From positions 1 through 23,703 of the forward strand of contig JBEKZL010000128.1 of assembly GCA_049509915.1 (NCBI GenBank): a stretch of DNA of 23,703 nucleotides, given 5' to 3'. Each line of letters opens with the position of its first letter. Within the stretch, counting starts at the first letter, position 1. A program made the translations under genes and the position numbers. This stretch comes from JBEKYD01 sp049509915 (GTDB lineage Bacteria > Acidobacteriota > Terriglobia > Bryobacterales > Bryobacteraceae). The notes beneath the pieces were generated by a model, which had not been told where the DNA came from, ran no database searches, and saw only the letters and a program-made list of their open reading frames with translations. This document shows, piece by piece, positions 1-9,136 of the stretch.

Positions 1-1392
<1,392 letters not shown>

Positions 1393-1489
1393 AGCCGGAA
1401 CCTGCGTCAGCGGTGTCTAATGGAATGAAAGCTGTCGGTCCTTGAGTTGTAAACCGACAACTGTACACTGACAACAGGTGGCTGCCCTT

Positions 1490-2449
1490 ATGCGTCTCGC
1501 TTCCGTTCTCCTGATTCCCGCCCTGGCGGCGGCCGCAATGCTGCCCGACGCCATCGGGCCCTATCGCCGCGTTTCAAGCGGCGCCGCGGAACTGACCGAC
1601 CCGGCCGTCTGGCAGGAACTCTCTCTCCGAGGCACGGAAACCGGCGCCTACGAAAATGGAAAGGCGGAGCTCGCCGTCACGGTGTGGAGGCTGGCCGACA
1701 CGACGGCATCGCTGGCCGCGTTCGACTGGCAGCGCCCGGCGGAGTCGGTCCCCTCCAAAGCCGCTCCGCTGGCAGCCCAAACCGCCGATACCCTGCTGCT
1801 GGTGCATGGCAATTATCTGCTGCGGTTTTCCGGTTACAAACCGAACGCCGGCGACCTCGGCGCGCTGTTTGAAACCCTGAATCACGTCGACAACACCACG
1901 CTGCCGATTTTGCCCGGTTATCTGCCTTCCACGGGTCTGGTCGCCAACAGCGAACGTTACGCGATCGGCCCTGCTGGCCTGGCCAAGTTCGATCCCGCCA
2001 TCCCTTCCGCCACCGCCGCTTTCCATTTCGGCACGGAAGTGCAGGTCGGCGTTTTCCACAGCTCCAAGGGGGATCTGACGCTGGCCATTTTCGACTACCC
2101 CAGCCCTCAGATCGCCATCCGGAAAATCGGCGATTTTCAAAAACTGCCGGGCGCCATGGCCAAGCGGACCGGCCCTCTAATTGCTATAGTCGTGTCGCCG
2201 CCCGACCCGGTTCAGGCGGAAACGCTCCTAGGGAAAATCCGATATCAAGCCGAAATCACGGAAGACGAATATATCCCGACCAAGCGCGACAACATTGGCA
2301 ATCTCATCATAAATATCTTTATTCTCATAGGGATACTTGTCGGCTTTTCAGTCCTGTCCGGGCTTCTGGTGGGCGGTTTCAGGACCTTGGCGCGCTATGT
2401 TCGCCATGGCGAAGAGCCCGAGGCCATGATCACCCTGCACCTCGAATGA
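1490..2449 (+). CDS. DUF6599-type exported membrane-anchored protein, function unknown
   Basis: This is a 319-residue protein of unknown function. It resembles the DUF6599 family that I associate with acidobacteria: an N-terminal LPDAIGPYRRV-type segment, a central LPILPGYLP stretch, then a YPSPQIA motif. That assignment is from memory of the family pattern, not a search. I chose ATG 1490 because AGGTGG (1476-1481) sits 8 bp upstream and the first residues, MRLASVLLIPALAAAAM, form a signal peptide; an in-frame GTG at 1478 is possible but lies inside that ribosome-binding site. A hydrophobic helix near residues 266-290 (NIFILIGILVGFSVLSGLLV) suggests a C-terminal membrane anchor with most of the protein outside the cytoplasm. 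It follows secA in the same direction after about 100 bp and may be co-transcribed or have its own promoter. Confidence 0.8.
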   Translation: MRLASVLLIPALAAAAMLPDAIGPYRRVSSGAAELTDPAVWQELSLRGTETGAYENGKAELAVTVWRLADTTASLAAFDWQRPAESVPSKAAPLAAQTADTLLLVHGNYLLRFSGYKPNAGDLGALFETLNHVDNTTLPILPGYLPSTGLVANSERYAIGPAGLAKFDPAIPSATAAFHFGTEVQVGVFHSSKGDLTLAIFDYPSPQIAIRKIGDFQKLPGAMAKRTGPLIAIVVSPPDPVQAETLLGKIRYQAEITEDEYIPTKRDNIGNLIINIFILIGILVGFSVLSGLLVGGFRTLARYVRHGEEPEAMITLHLE

Positions 2450-2618
2450 CTTCGTTCGCCATCGATAAGCCGCTACTTTTGTGGGCCTTAGACCGAAATC
2501 CTCAGGCTGCGGAAGGCGGTTTGAGCCCTCTGAGGGTATCCTGTGGAAAAGTGCGCTTCTTCGCAAGTTCCCAAATTTGAAGCGGTTACGGCCGGAAATT
2601 TCGGGGCTAGATTTTTTC

Positions 2619-2647
2619 TTGACTTGAGACGCCAGGGGAAATAAGAT
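2619..2647 (+). promoter_or_regulatory. Sigma-70-type promoter in front of the putative small RNA
   Basis: TTGACT (2619-2624) and TAAGAT (2642-2647) are separated by exactly 17 bp, close to the TTGACA-17-TATAAT consensus. A T-rich run (2612-2617) lies just upstream of the -35 box. Transcription would start near 2654 and run into the hairpin cluster. No open frame with a ribosome-binding site follows, and the next gene downstream is on the opposite strand. Confidence 0.55.
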
Positions 2648-2653
2648 CCAACT

Positions 2654-2830
2654 ACAAAGTTTTGACGGTTGCGATTCCGTCGAAGCTGATTCTCCCATCG
2701 AACATCACCCTGTGAGAACAGGGGGTTCAAATGCTCACCCTTCGGGGTGAGCCCGCGCCTGGACCCCTTGACGGCCCGCATTTCGCGCAGAAGCGGCATC
2801 CTGGCATGGAGCCGGAAGCTCCACGAACAT
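2654..2830 (+). ncRNA. Putative structured small RNA, family not recognised
   Basis: The stretch downstream of the 2619-2647 promoter contains several hairpins that read well as RNA on the plus strand. GACGG/CCGTC pairs 2664-2668 with 2677-2681. CCCTGT/ACAGGG (2708-2713, 2718-2723) is closed by GAGA, a GNRA tetraloop. GCTCACCC/GGGTGAGC (2733-2740, 2745-2752) is a perfect 8-bp stem closed by C(UUCG)G. GGGGTTC (2722-2728) can pair with GGACCCC (2761-2767) around that stem with one G-U. TGGAGC/GCTCCA (2807-2812, 2818-2823) has a CGGAA loop. I do not recognise 6S, SRP, tmRNA or a known riboswitch. The 3' end is a guess because no terminator is visible. Confidence 0.4.
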
Positions 2831-2913
2831 CCCAAGATAGTACGAATGTCAGCATTTGATATGTACGTGCATACTGATTCAAACTACAGCTTGGGCACGC
2901 TCCCTGATTGTTG

Positions 2914-4131
2914 TCACCGCGGCGCATACTTATACACTTTGCCCGCCTTCATCACGAACACCACTTTGCGCACAGCGGTGATATCCTCCAGCGGATTTCC
3001 GGCCACCGCCACCAGGTCAGCCTCCATGCCGGGAGCGATCGAGCCGATCCGGTCCCCCAGGCCGAGCGATTCCGCCGCCACCGAAGTGCCGCTCAGGATC
3101 GCGTTGAGAGGCGTCTCTCCGCCGTCCTTTACCCGGTAGATGAACTCTTCGGCACTGCGCCTGTGGGCTCCCGCCACGCCATCGGTTCCCAGTACGATTT
3201 TGACGTGGTGCGCCCGCGCCCGCCGAATCACGTCCGCCACCAGCGGCAGGCCCTTTTCCATGGCCGCGAAGCCCTCTTCGGTGTAATTGCCGATACCCAG
3301 AAACTTGGGCTTGTTGTCCAGGTAATTGTGCAGCACCAGAAAATTGGGATCGAAGTAAACCCCGCGCGCCGCCATCAGGTCAAGGGTGGTGTCGTCCAGG
3401 AACGTGCCGTGCTCGATCGAGGTGCAGCCGGCTTCCACCGACGCCCGTGCGCCATCGGAAGAGTGCGCGTGCACCACGCTCCGCAGCCCCTGCGCTTTGG
3501 CCTCGCCGCAGGCGGCCTGGATCTGTTCCACCGTCATGGTCATCCGGCCGCCGTCGCGGATGCTGGCGGTGGCGAACAGCTTGACCTCGTCGGCCCCATC
3601 CGCTTTGAGCTGGCGCACCAGTTCGCGAATCTGTTCCGGCGTGCCGCTCGTCTCCGTCAGCGGCCGCAGCGCGGTCAGGATGCGCGGACCGGCCAGCCTT
3701 CCCTGGTTGACAAGGTCGCGCACGTCGGCGTCGACCGGTTGACCCAGGCTCTGAATGGTGGTGAAGCCGCCCATCAGAATGGCGTAAACGTTGGCTTCGG
3801 TATAGAGCGCCGCCTGCTGTGGGGTGGTCTTCGACCCGGGGCCCGGTCCCTCTTCGAGCCGGCCGTCCTTGTTGAAATACCAACCTGGATGGCAGTGCGT
3901 ATCGATCCAGCCTGGCGTGACCGTGGCCGTGCCCAGGTCGAAATCGGGATTGTGCCGCGCCACGCCCACGGCGGTGATGCGCCCTCCCTCGATCGAGATT
4001 TCCCGGTTGCGCAGCACGTTTCCCTTGCCATCGATCAAGTTGCCGGTCCTGACGATCAGCGGCTGCGCCCACCCCAGCGTTCCTGCGACGATCAGCGGCA
4101 GGCATTTTCGCAATTCACGGCTTGGTAACAC
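2914..4131 (-). CDS. Exported metal-dependent amidohydrolase (imidazolonepropionase-like)
   Basis: This 405-residue protein belongs to the amidohydrolase superfamily, whose members hydrolyse amide or ester bonds of cyclic compounds or dipeptides at a mono- or binuclear metal centre. The expected ligands are visible: the HxH pair H79/H81 in DTHCH, K184 in EVKLFAT (the usual carboxylated lysine), H221 or H223 in VVHAH, H241 in IEHGT, and D317 in LGTDG. The C-terminal end returns to the beta-sandwich (GSIAPGMEADLVAV). Residues 1-23 look like a signal peptide (CLPLIVAGTLGWAQ), so it acts outside the cytoplasm. The start is GTG, supported by GAGGAG 5 bp upstream (plus-strand CTCCTC 4137-4142). It is divergent from the DinB-like gene, 88 bp apart. 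The substrate cannot be read from the sequence; related exported acidobacterial enzymes are often called Xaa-Pro dipeptidase-like. Confidence 0.9.
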   Translation of the reverse strand: MLPSRELRKCLPLIVAGTLGWAQPLIVRTGNLIDGKGNVLRNREISIEGGRITAVGVARHNPDFDLGTATVTPGWIDTHCHPGWYFNKDGRLEEGPGPGSKTTPQQAALYTEANVYAILMGGFTTIQSLGQPVDADVRDLVNQGRLAGPRILTALRPLTETSGTPEQIRELVRQLKADGADEVKLFATASIRDGGRMTMTVEQIQAACGEAKAQGLRSVVHAHSSDGARASVEAGCTSIEHGTFLDDTTLDLMAARGVYFDPNFLVLHNYLDNKPKFLGIGNYTEEGFAAMEKGLPLVADVIRRARAHHVKIVLGTDGVAGAHRRSAEEFIYRVKDGGETPLNAILSGTSVAAESLGLGDRIGSIAPGMEADLVAVAGNPLEDITAVRKVVFVMKAGKVYKYAPR

Positions 4132-4136
4132 GGCGG

Positions 4137-4142
4137 CTCCTC
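4137..4142 (-). promoter_or_regulatory. Ribosome-binding site fixing the GTG start of the amidohydrolase
   Basis: On the minus strand GAGGAG lies 5 bp before GTG 4131-4129. No ATG gives both a ribosome-binding site and an intact signal peptide, so this site decides the start. Confidence 0.6.
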
Positions 4143-4219
4143 GGGGTCGAATTTACAGACTCACAGCTTACCGCAAACCTTGCAATGGGGGTATCATTTC
4201 GTGGAGGAGCACACTGCCC

Positions 4220-4747
4220 ATGCATCGGATCGCCTTACTCACTTTCGCCGCCGTCTTCGGCTCCCTGTCTTTGGCCGCGCAGCCCGCCCCGCGGCGCAGC
4301 CTGACCGCCGAAGGTAAGCAGCTCTATACAGGTATCAAGAACAACCTGATCAAAGCCGCCGAAAAGATGCCGGAAGAAAGCTACGCCTTCAAGGCCTCGC
4401 CGGATATTCGCACTTTCGGCGCCCTGATTGCCCACATCGCCGATACCCAGATGCGCTATTGCGGCATGGCTAAGGGCGAACAGAAGTCGGTGGACGCCGC
4501 CTCCAAGACCGCCAAGGCGGATATCGTGGCGGCGCTGAAATCCTCCTTCGACTTTTGCGACGCCGCCTGGGACGCCACCACCGACGCCAATGCAATCGAC
4601 ACCGTTGGCGGCGGTAGAATGCAAGCGGCCCGCTTGACCATATTGATGCGCAATACCATCCACGACAACGAAGAGTACGGCTATCTCGCCGTCTACCTCC
4701 GCATCAAAGGCGTTGTCCCGCCCTCCAGCGAGCGCCCCGCCATGTAA
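4220..4747 (+). CDS. Exported DinB-like four-helix protein
   Basis: This 175-residue protein has the DinB/YfiT-like pattern, a four-helix bundle that usually holds a metal through three histidines and in some families acts as a thiol-dependent transferase. ATG 4220 follows GGAGGAG (4203-4209) and opens a signal peptide, MHRIALLTFAAVFGSLSLAAQ, so the protein is probably exported, as several acidobacterial DinB proteins are. H72 (AHIADTQ) and H148 (TIHDNE) match the first two ligand positions. The position where family members usually carry the third histidine (HxxxH) has E152 instead (HDNEEYGYL), so metal binding may be altered or lost. The tail VYLRIKGVVPPSS is typical of this subgroup. Reading this frame upstream of 4220 runs antisense through the neighbouring gene and is not used. 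Confidence 0.85.
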   Translation: MHRIALLTFAAVFGSLSLAAQPAPRRSLTAEGKQLYTGIKNNLIKAAEKMPEESYAFKASPDIRTFGALIAHIADTQMRYCGMAKGEQKSVDAASKTAKADIVAALKSSFDFCDAAWDATTDANAIDTVGGGRMQAARLTILMRNTIHDNEEYGYLAVYLRIKGVVPPSSERPAM

Positions 4748-4778
4748 GGGCAACAGTCATTCCAATCGCCGGCAGCCT

Positions 4779-4820
4779 CCGCGCGAGCGCGGCTCTAAAC
4801 CGCAGCACGCCGGTGCGGTT
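4779..4820. terminator. Tandem hairpins after the DinB-like gene
   Basis: CCGCG-CGAG-CGCGG (4779-4792) is followed by AACCGCA/TGCGGTT (4798-4804, 4814-4820). They lie 30-70 bp after the stop at 4747 and upstream of the S53 promoter, so they could end transcription. Neither has a following T-run, so this may be a repeat-type hairpin. Confidence 0.3.
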
Positions 4821-4860
4821 GTCCCCTGAGGACGCGTTAATCGCCCTTCGACCGTTCTAT

Positions 4861-4889
4861 TTGACATTGGCCATCGACTAAAAGATAAT
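4861..4889 (+). promoter_or_regulatory. Near-consensus sigma-70 promoter of the S53 protease gene
   Basis: TTGACA (4861-4866) is a perfect -35 box, and GATAAT (4884-4889) lies 17 bp further on. Transcription would start near 4896, leaving a leader of about 80 nt before ATG 4976. This is the best-matching promoter in the window and suggests strong or growth-linked expression. Confidence 0.65.
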
Positions 4890-4975
4890 CTCAAGGACCA
4901 AGAACCTTTGAGTTGGGGACTGTCCTTGGCAAACAAATGGAGACGTTGACCTATTTGTCGAAAAGGGGATCTCTC

Positions 4976-7171
4976 ATGAAGACGCTGCGCGGGGCCGGTT
5001 ATCTGATTTTCACTTTCGGGCTGCTGGGTTACGCTCAACCGGCGGGCTATCCTACACGCACCATCCACGAAGCCATCGATGAAACCAAACTGGTGAGGCT
5101 CGACGGCAACACTCGTCCCGAAGCCAACGCCCGCAACGATCGCGGCATGGTTCCGGACGACTTTCGACTGAGTCACATGCTTCTGCAGTTGAAGAGGTCA
5201 CCGGCCCGCGAGGCGGCACTGCGGCAGTACATCGACGAACTGCACGATTCCAAGTCGCCGAGTTATCACGAATGGCTCTCGCCGGAGCAGTTTGCCGAGC
5301 ACTACGGGGTCGCTGCGGATGATGTCGCAGCCGTGACCGGCTGGCTGACATCGCACGGGTTCACGGTGGAGGGAATCCCGGCGAGCGGACTCGCCGTCGA
5401 TTTCAGCGGCACGGCGGGAGAGGTGCGCACCGCTTTCCACACCGAGATCCACAATCTCGATGTGAACGGCGTCAAACATTTTGCCAATATGGGCGATCCG
5501 CGCATTCCCGCGGCCCTGGAGCCGGCGGTGGCGGGCATCGTCTCGCTGCATAACTTCCACCCCAAGCCTTTGCTGGCGCCGGTACTTTCTCCGCGAGGGA
5601 ATTATACGTTCACCAATTCCAGCGGAACTTTTCAAGCTGTGGTGCCCGGGGATATCGCGACTATCTATAATCTAGCTCCGCTTTTCGCAAGCGGAGTTAC
5701 CGGGAAAGGCGAGTCCATCATGGTTGTCGAAGATACCTATCTTTATTCAACTGACGACTGGACGACATTTCGGAAGACCTTTGGCCTGGCGAAGCCGTAT
5801 CCTGACGGAACGCTTAGTCAGGTGAGTCCACAGGGCGCCATCCGGTGCATCAACCCCGGGTTCCAGGGAAACCCGAAAGACCCCGGTTATGGCGACGACT
5901 CGGAAGCCGCGATCGACGTTGAGTGGTCGTCGGCGACGGCGCCAAACGCCGCCATCATCCTCGCCGCCTGTACCGATACCGCGACGACCTTCGGAGGTCT
6001 GATCGCGATCGAGAACACACTCAATGGGCCGCAGGCGAACATTCCTTCGATCATCAGCGTCAGCTACGGCGAAGCCGAGGCGGCCAATGGAGCGGCGGCG
6101 AACCTAGCTTACAATAACGCTTACCAGCAGGCCGTTGCCGAGGGCGTCTCGGTCTTCGTAGCCTCGGGCGACGAAGGCGCGGCGAGCGCGGATAACGGGG
6201 ATGTCTCGACCCTCGGCATCAGCATCAGCGGTTTCACCTCGACCGAATACAACGTGTCGGTGGGGGGACTGGATTTCGGCTACGCGCCGAATAATGTCCC
6301 AGCCAGCACTTACTGGAGGTCGGCGAATAGTCCTACTTACAGTTCGGCGTTGTCCTACATTCAGGAAGTGCCCTGGAACGACTCGTGCGCCGGCGGACTG
6401 ATTGCGGGCTACCTGGGGACCACTCCGCTTGGCCTTTGCAACGACAGGGAGGTTACCAGCCCGAACGGCCCGCTCAATGCGCTCCTAAATGCGGTTGCCG
6501 GCAGCGGCGGCCCGAGCGGCTGCGCCACTGGTACGCCGCCGCCGTCCGGCACGGTTGGCGGGAGTTGCAAGGGCTACCCCAAACCGCCTTATCAGAAGGT
6601 GCTGGGCAATCCCAATGACGGCGTCCGCGATATTCCGGATCTCTCCCTGTTCGCATCGAACGGTTTCTGGGGCTCGTACTACGTCACGTGCTGGTCCGAT
6701 CCCAACACTGCCGCCGCGGTCGGCGGCGGGTTTACGTGTACCGGCGCCCCTAGCACGTGGGCCGGATTCGGGGGCACCTCGGTCTCGACGGTAGTCATGG
6801 CCGGCGTTCAGGCCCTCGTCAATCAAAAGACCGGCAGCAGGTGGGGAAATCCGAACACAGTCTATTATGCGCTGGCCGCCGCGGAGTACGGCGTGTTCGG
6901 TTCCCAAAGGTGCAACTCGAATACCGTGACCAAGTTCTCCAATTCTTGTATCTTCTACGATATTACCCAGGGCGACAACGATGTGGCGTGCGAAGCCGAC
7001 CGTTACGGTACTTTCACCAACTGCTACCGGACTCAGACGCGATATGGAGTCCTCTCCACGTCGAACATGAGCGATCAACCCGCCTATAGAGCCGGCGCGG
7101 GGTGGGACTTCACCAGCGGAATCGGATCGGTGAACGCCTATAACTTGGTGATGAGCTGGCCGTACCGATAA
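4976..7171 (+). CDS. Secreted S53 family (sedolisin/kumamolisin-like) serine-carboxyl peptidase
   Basis: This 731-residue precursor is an acid-active endopeptidase with a Ser-Glu-Asp catalytic set. ATG 4976 follows AAGGGGA about 7 bp upstream and starts a signal peptide (LRGAGYLIFTFGLLGYAQ); the longer TTG-initiated frame from 4913 has no such support. Residues of about 50-195 match the pro-kumamolisin activation domain (SPSYHEWLSPEQFAEHYG). The peptidase domain follows. E310 and D314 fit the family Glu-xxx-Asp motif (SEAAIDVEW), D399 in VASGDEG is the oxyanion Asp, and S602 in GGTSVSTVVMAG is the nucleophile. Near the C terminus, YDITQGDN matches the family calcium site. The length fits a pre-pro enzyme without extra domains. 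It is probably secreted for protein degradation, and it self-activates by cleaving the propeptide in known members. Confidence 0.95.
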   Translation: MKTLRGAGYLIFTFGLLGYAQPAGYPTRTIHEAIDETKLVRLDGNTRPEANARNDRGMVPDDFRLSHMLLQLKRSPAREAALRQYIDELHDSKSPSYHEWLSPEQFAEHYGVAADDVAAVTGWLTSHGFTVEGIPASGLAVDFSGTAGEVRTAFHTEIHNLDVNGVKHFANMGDPRIPAALEPAVAGIVSLHNFHPKPLLAPVLSPRGNYTFTNSSGTFQAVVPGDIATIYNLAPLFASGVTGKGESIMVVEDTYLYSTDDWTTFRKTFGLAKPYPDGTLSQVSPQGAIRCINPGFQGNPKDPGYGDDSEAAIDVEWSSATAPNAAIILAACTDTATTFGGLIAIENTLNGPQANIPSIISVSYGEAEAANGAAANLAYNNAYQQAVAEGVSVFVASGDEGAASADNGDVSTLGISISGFTSTEYNVSVGGLDFGYAPNNVPASTYWRSANSPTYSSALSYIQEVPWNDSCAGGLIAGYLGTTPLGLCNDREVTSPNGPLNALLNAVAGSGGPSGCATGTPPPSGTVGGSCKGYPKPPYQKVLGNPNDGVRDIPDLSLFASNGFWGSYYVTCWSDPNTAAAVGGGFTCTGAPSTWAGFGGTSVSTVVMAGVQALVNQKTGSRWGNPNTVYYALAAAEYGVFGSQRCNSNTVTKFSNSCIFYDITQGDNDVACEADRYGTFTNCYRTQTRYGVLSTSNMSDQPAYRAGAGWDFTSGIGSVNAYNLVMSWPYR

Positions 7172-7181
7172 GGGAACGGAT

Positions 7182-7212
7182 GGGATAACCAGAGACTCTC
7201 CCTGGCTATCCC
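7182..7212. terminator. Bidirectional terminator-like hairpin between convergent genes
   Basis: GGGATA-A-CCAG (7182-7192) pairs with CTGG-C-TATCCC (7202-7212): ten base pairs with one mismatch around a 9-nt loop. It sits between the stops of the S53 gene (7171) and the minus-strand gene (7234). There is no long T-run on either side, so termination is inferred from position and stem strength. Confidence 0.5.
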
Positions 7213-7233
7213 GGCCAGACTTCCCCGACTCGG

Positions 7234-7632
7234 CTATTTCTTGCCTACGGCTACGTGGCCGCGTCCATCGCGCGCTTCGTTTCCTTTGAAGTGTGCACTA
7301 TCGACACGCTTCGCCGCTTCCGGTTTCTCGCCAATTTTTGGTACTGGGCCCTTATAGCCGTGTTCCGGGTGGAAACTGTTATTTACGTGTCCCTGGAAGT
7401 TACTGGGGCCATGAAACCATGGGCCGGCGCCAATGAAGACGTCCCCCGTAAACCACTCCGGACCGTAGTAGCCGGCGGGAGCACAGGCATAAGGAGCGGC
7501 GTCATAGTAACCATAGGGACATTCGGGGGCTACTCCGATGGAGACCTGGACCTGAGCCCGTGCTTTGGGGGTCGCGGCTGTGAAGCCGATTCCAGCGACA
7601 GCAGCTAACACCGCAAATGATAATCCGCGCAT
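7234..7632 (-). CDS. Small exported Gly/Pro/Tyr-rich protein, function unknown
   Basis: This 132-residue protein starts with a signal peptide (MRGLSFAVLAAVAGIGFTA, cleavage probably near ARAQ). I chose ATG 7632 because GAGGTG lies 6 bp upstream; a longer frame from 7671 has no such site. The mature part is rich in Gly, Pro, Tyr and Trp, with the run CPYGYYDAAPYACAPAGYYG and then FIGAGPWFHGP. Small exported proteins of this make-up occur in several soil and plant-associated bacteria and are uncharacterised. The two cysteines in the CPYGYY...YACAP segment could form a disulphide. It is convergent with the S53 gene. No function is proposed. Confidence 0.75.
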   Translation of the reverse strand: MRGLSFAVLAAVAGIGFTAATPKARAQVQVSIGVAPECPYGYYDAAPYACAPAGYYGPEWFTGDVFIGAGPWFHGPSNFQGHVNNSFHPEHGYKGPVPKIGEKPEAAKRVDSAHFKGNEARDGRGHVAVGKK

Positions 7633-7671
7633 TGAATTCACCTCGCACTGGTAGAGCAGGTCGCCTGCCAT

Positions 7672-7965
7672 GTCCCATCGGCCGCGTGGCCGAAGACATC
7701 ACCCACTTTAGCGAGGCTCAAGCGACGCCACTGCCTAGCCCTAATATAGCCTTTCGGCAATTCCTGCCTTATGGATGGCAGGACCTGCACATGGACGACC
7801 AGCGGAGCCTGAAGTTATATGAGCAACCGCTCCCTAGCGGGCGCGACACGGTTTCGCGCGTTTCCGAGCCACAACTGCTGTGTGGTCGCCCGGAAATAGA
7901 TCGGCGAAGCATATATCCGGCTTTGGCCCTCCACCTGCCTTACAGCGCGTGAAAGGCGAAAACAG
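7672..7965. other. 294-bp intergenic region with three separate hairpins
   Basis: No protein gene with a ribosome-binding site is seen. Three hairpins stand out: CGGCC-GCGT-GGCCG (7679-7692), TCCTGCC/GGCAGGA with an 8-nt loop (7762-7783), and CCGCT-CCCT-AGCGG (7827-7840). The last resembles the GCAACCGCTCC motif at about 14681-14691 and may be a short dispersed repeat. Confidence 0.4.
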
Positions 7966-8046
7966 ATGACAACTATAGTGATTGTACTTTTGGTGTTGTT
8001 CCTGCTCGGCGGCGGCGGCTGGGGTTATTCCCGTTTTCGCGGGTAG
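7966..8046 (+). CDS. 26-residue single-pass membrane peptide
   Basis: ATG 7966 to TAG 8044-8046 encodes 26 residues: a short polar start (MTT), one hydrophobic helix (IVIVLLVLFLLGGGG) and a positively charged end (WGYSRFRG). AAAGG lies about 9 bp upstream, and a GC-rich hairpin (around 8050-8066) follows the stop. Tiny proteins of this design, with an N-terminal helix, a glycine run and an aromatic/basic tail, are common in bacteria, for example the DUF3309-like peptides, but this one is shorter than DUF3309. By the positive-inside rule the basic C terminus would face the cytoplasm. It lies between two minus-strand genes and would be transcribed alone. The call rests on composition and the ribosome-binding site only. 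Confidence 0.5.
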   Translation: MTTIVIVLLVLFLLGGGGWGYSRFRG

Positions 8047-8080
8047 CCCCCGGCCGAACGGCCCGGATGAGGCCACTGGG

Positions 8081-9103
8081 TCAGGAAAACACGAATCCCC
8101 GGCACTTATCGATCTCGCAACGGCTCCGGTTAATGTAGTGCCGCACTTCTTCCAGCCCGTACTGGCGGGCCAGTTCGCGCGCACTGACTCCCGGACGCCT
8201 GGCCTTCAGCACAAACCAGCCTTCCATGGGGAGCCACTTCTCTCTTGCCACGTCTTCCCCTTTTTCCTTAAGTAGCTTATCCAACTTATCGGGAAGGTTG
8301 AGATCCTGGTGAAAGATACAACGATCCAGGTCGAGTGTGGCACAGGTTACGTTGGTGCCGTTGTCCCGGTTGTTCTGGTCGTGCGCGATCTGGTCGCCAT
8401 CGATGTCAAAGATCAGGCAATCGGGCGTCCAGGTCGCACTCAAAATGTAGTAGTGAAAGTTAATGGCCTGCGCCTGAAGAGACTTACCCGCCGAGTAGGC
8501 GCTGGGCCATATCACCATTTCGGCTCCCAGGTCCGATAACCGCTCCCAGACCGGCGTCCAATTCACATCGAAGCAGATGGCAAACCCCACGCGGCCGAAG
8601 TCGGCGGAGTAAACTGCGACCGACTCGCCTGGATGGACGGCGGGAGTCTTAAGGCATTCCGCCTGCCAGACCGGGTACATCTTGTCGTACAGAAAGGCAA
8701 CCTTGCCGCGCCGGTCGAGCAAGACTACCGAGTTCAAGCGCCGCCCGCCATCCTCGCGGTCGATCGGACAGACAATGTAAGTCGAGTGTTTCTTCGCCAG
8801 GCCGGCCATGGCAGTGACTGTTGGGCCGTCGAGGTTCTCCTGGCTCTTGCCGTCCTGACCGCGGCAGGTTTCAGGTAGCGCCACGATGTCGGTGCCTCGC
8901 GTCCCCTCCTGGTCGACCAGTTCGGCGATCCGTTCCAGAGGGAGGCCCGGTTTGAAGCCAATGCTCACAGCCCGAACCGGGCGGCCCACATTCTGCCGCG
9001 ATTCGGTGTCCACCGATTCGCCGCCTTGGACACTCCCCGTACCCAAGCCGGAAGCAAGCGCGCCGAAGGTAGCTGAGCTTTGTAGAAACCGTCGTCTGTC
9101 CAT
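8081..9103 (-). CDS. Tat-exported carbon-nitrogen hydrolase (nitrilase superfamily)
   Basis: This 340-residue protein belongs to the nitrilase/amidase superfamily, which cleaves C-N bonds through a Glu-Lys-Cys set. All three positions are visible: E78 in VALPETCRG, K141 in LYDKMYP and C177 in AICFDVNW. The N terminus MDRRRFLQSSATFGALASG is a twin-arginine signal (RRRFLQ), so the folded enzyme is exported, unusual for the superfamily as a whole but seen in acidobacteria and planctomycetes. ATG 9103 follows AAGGAG 8 bp upstream. The substrate is unknown; the nearest named classes are beta-ureidopropionase- or amidase-like branches. It is divergent from the toxin-antitoxin remnant, whose first codon is only 33 bp away, which leaves little room for its own promoter. 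Confidence 0.9.
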   Translation of the reverse strand: MDRRRFLQSSATFGALASGLGTGSVQGGESVDTESRQNVGRPVRAVSIGFKPGLPLERIAELVDQEGTRGTDIVALPETCRGQDGKSQENLDGPTVTAMAGLAKKHSTYIVCPIDREDGGRRLNSVVLLDRRGKVAFLYDKMYPVWQAECLKTPAVHPGESVAVYSADFGRVGFAICFDVNWTPVWERLSDLGAEMVIWPSAYSAGKSLQAQAINFHYYILSATWTPDCLIFDIDGDQIAHDQNNRDNGTNVTCATLDLDRCIFHQDLNLPDKLDKLLKEKGEDVAREKWLPMEGWFVLKARRPGVSARELARQYGLEEVRHYINRSRCEIDKCRGFVFS

Positions 9104-9136
9104 ATCATCCGCTCCTTATCGATTGCAGGGAACGCC

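Larger units (their letters stand above)
2450..2913. other. 464-bp intergenic region between convergent genes; holds the putative small RNA
   Basis: No convincing protein gene lies here. Open frames on the minus strand (such as 2727-2927 and 2488-2835) lack ribosome-binding sites and recognisable domains. The first 160 bp (2450-2610) show only weak local hairpins. The promoter and folded-RNA candidate described separately occupy about 2619-2830. The last 80 bp (2831-2913) are AT-richer and show no clear terminator. Confidence 0.6.

Noticed and set aside
2727..2927. 66-codon minus-strand frame with a CRFCAKCG zinc-ribbon-like string
   Set aside because: There is no ribosome-binding site, only one CxxC pair, and the frame crosses the structured-RNA candidate; chance is more likely.
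2908..4128. 406-codon plus-strand frame opposite the amidohydrolase
   Set aside because: It is the antisense of a gene with intact metal-ligand motifs, signal peptide and ribosome-binding site; it has no family features of its own.
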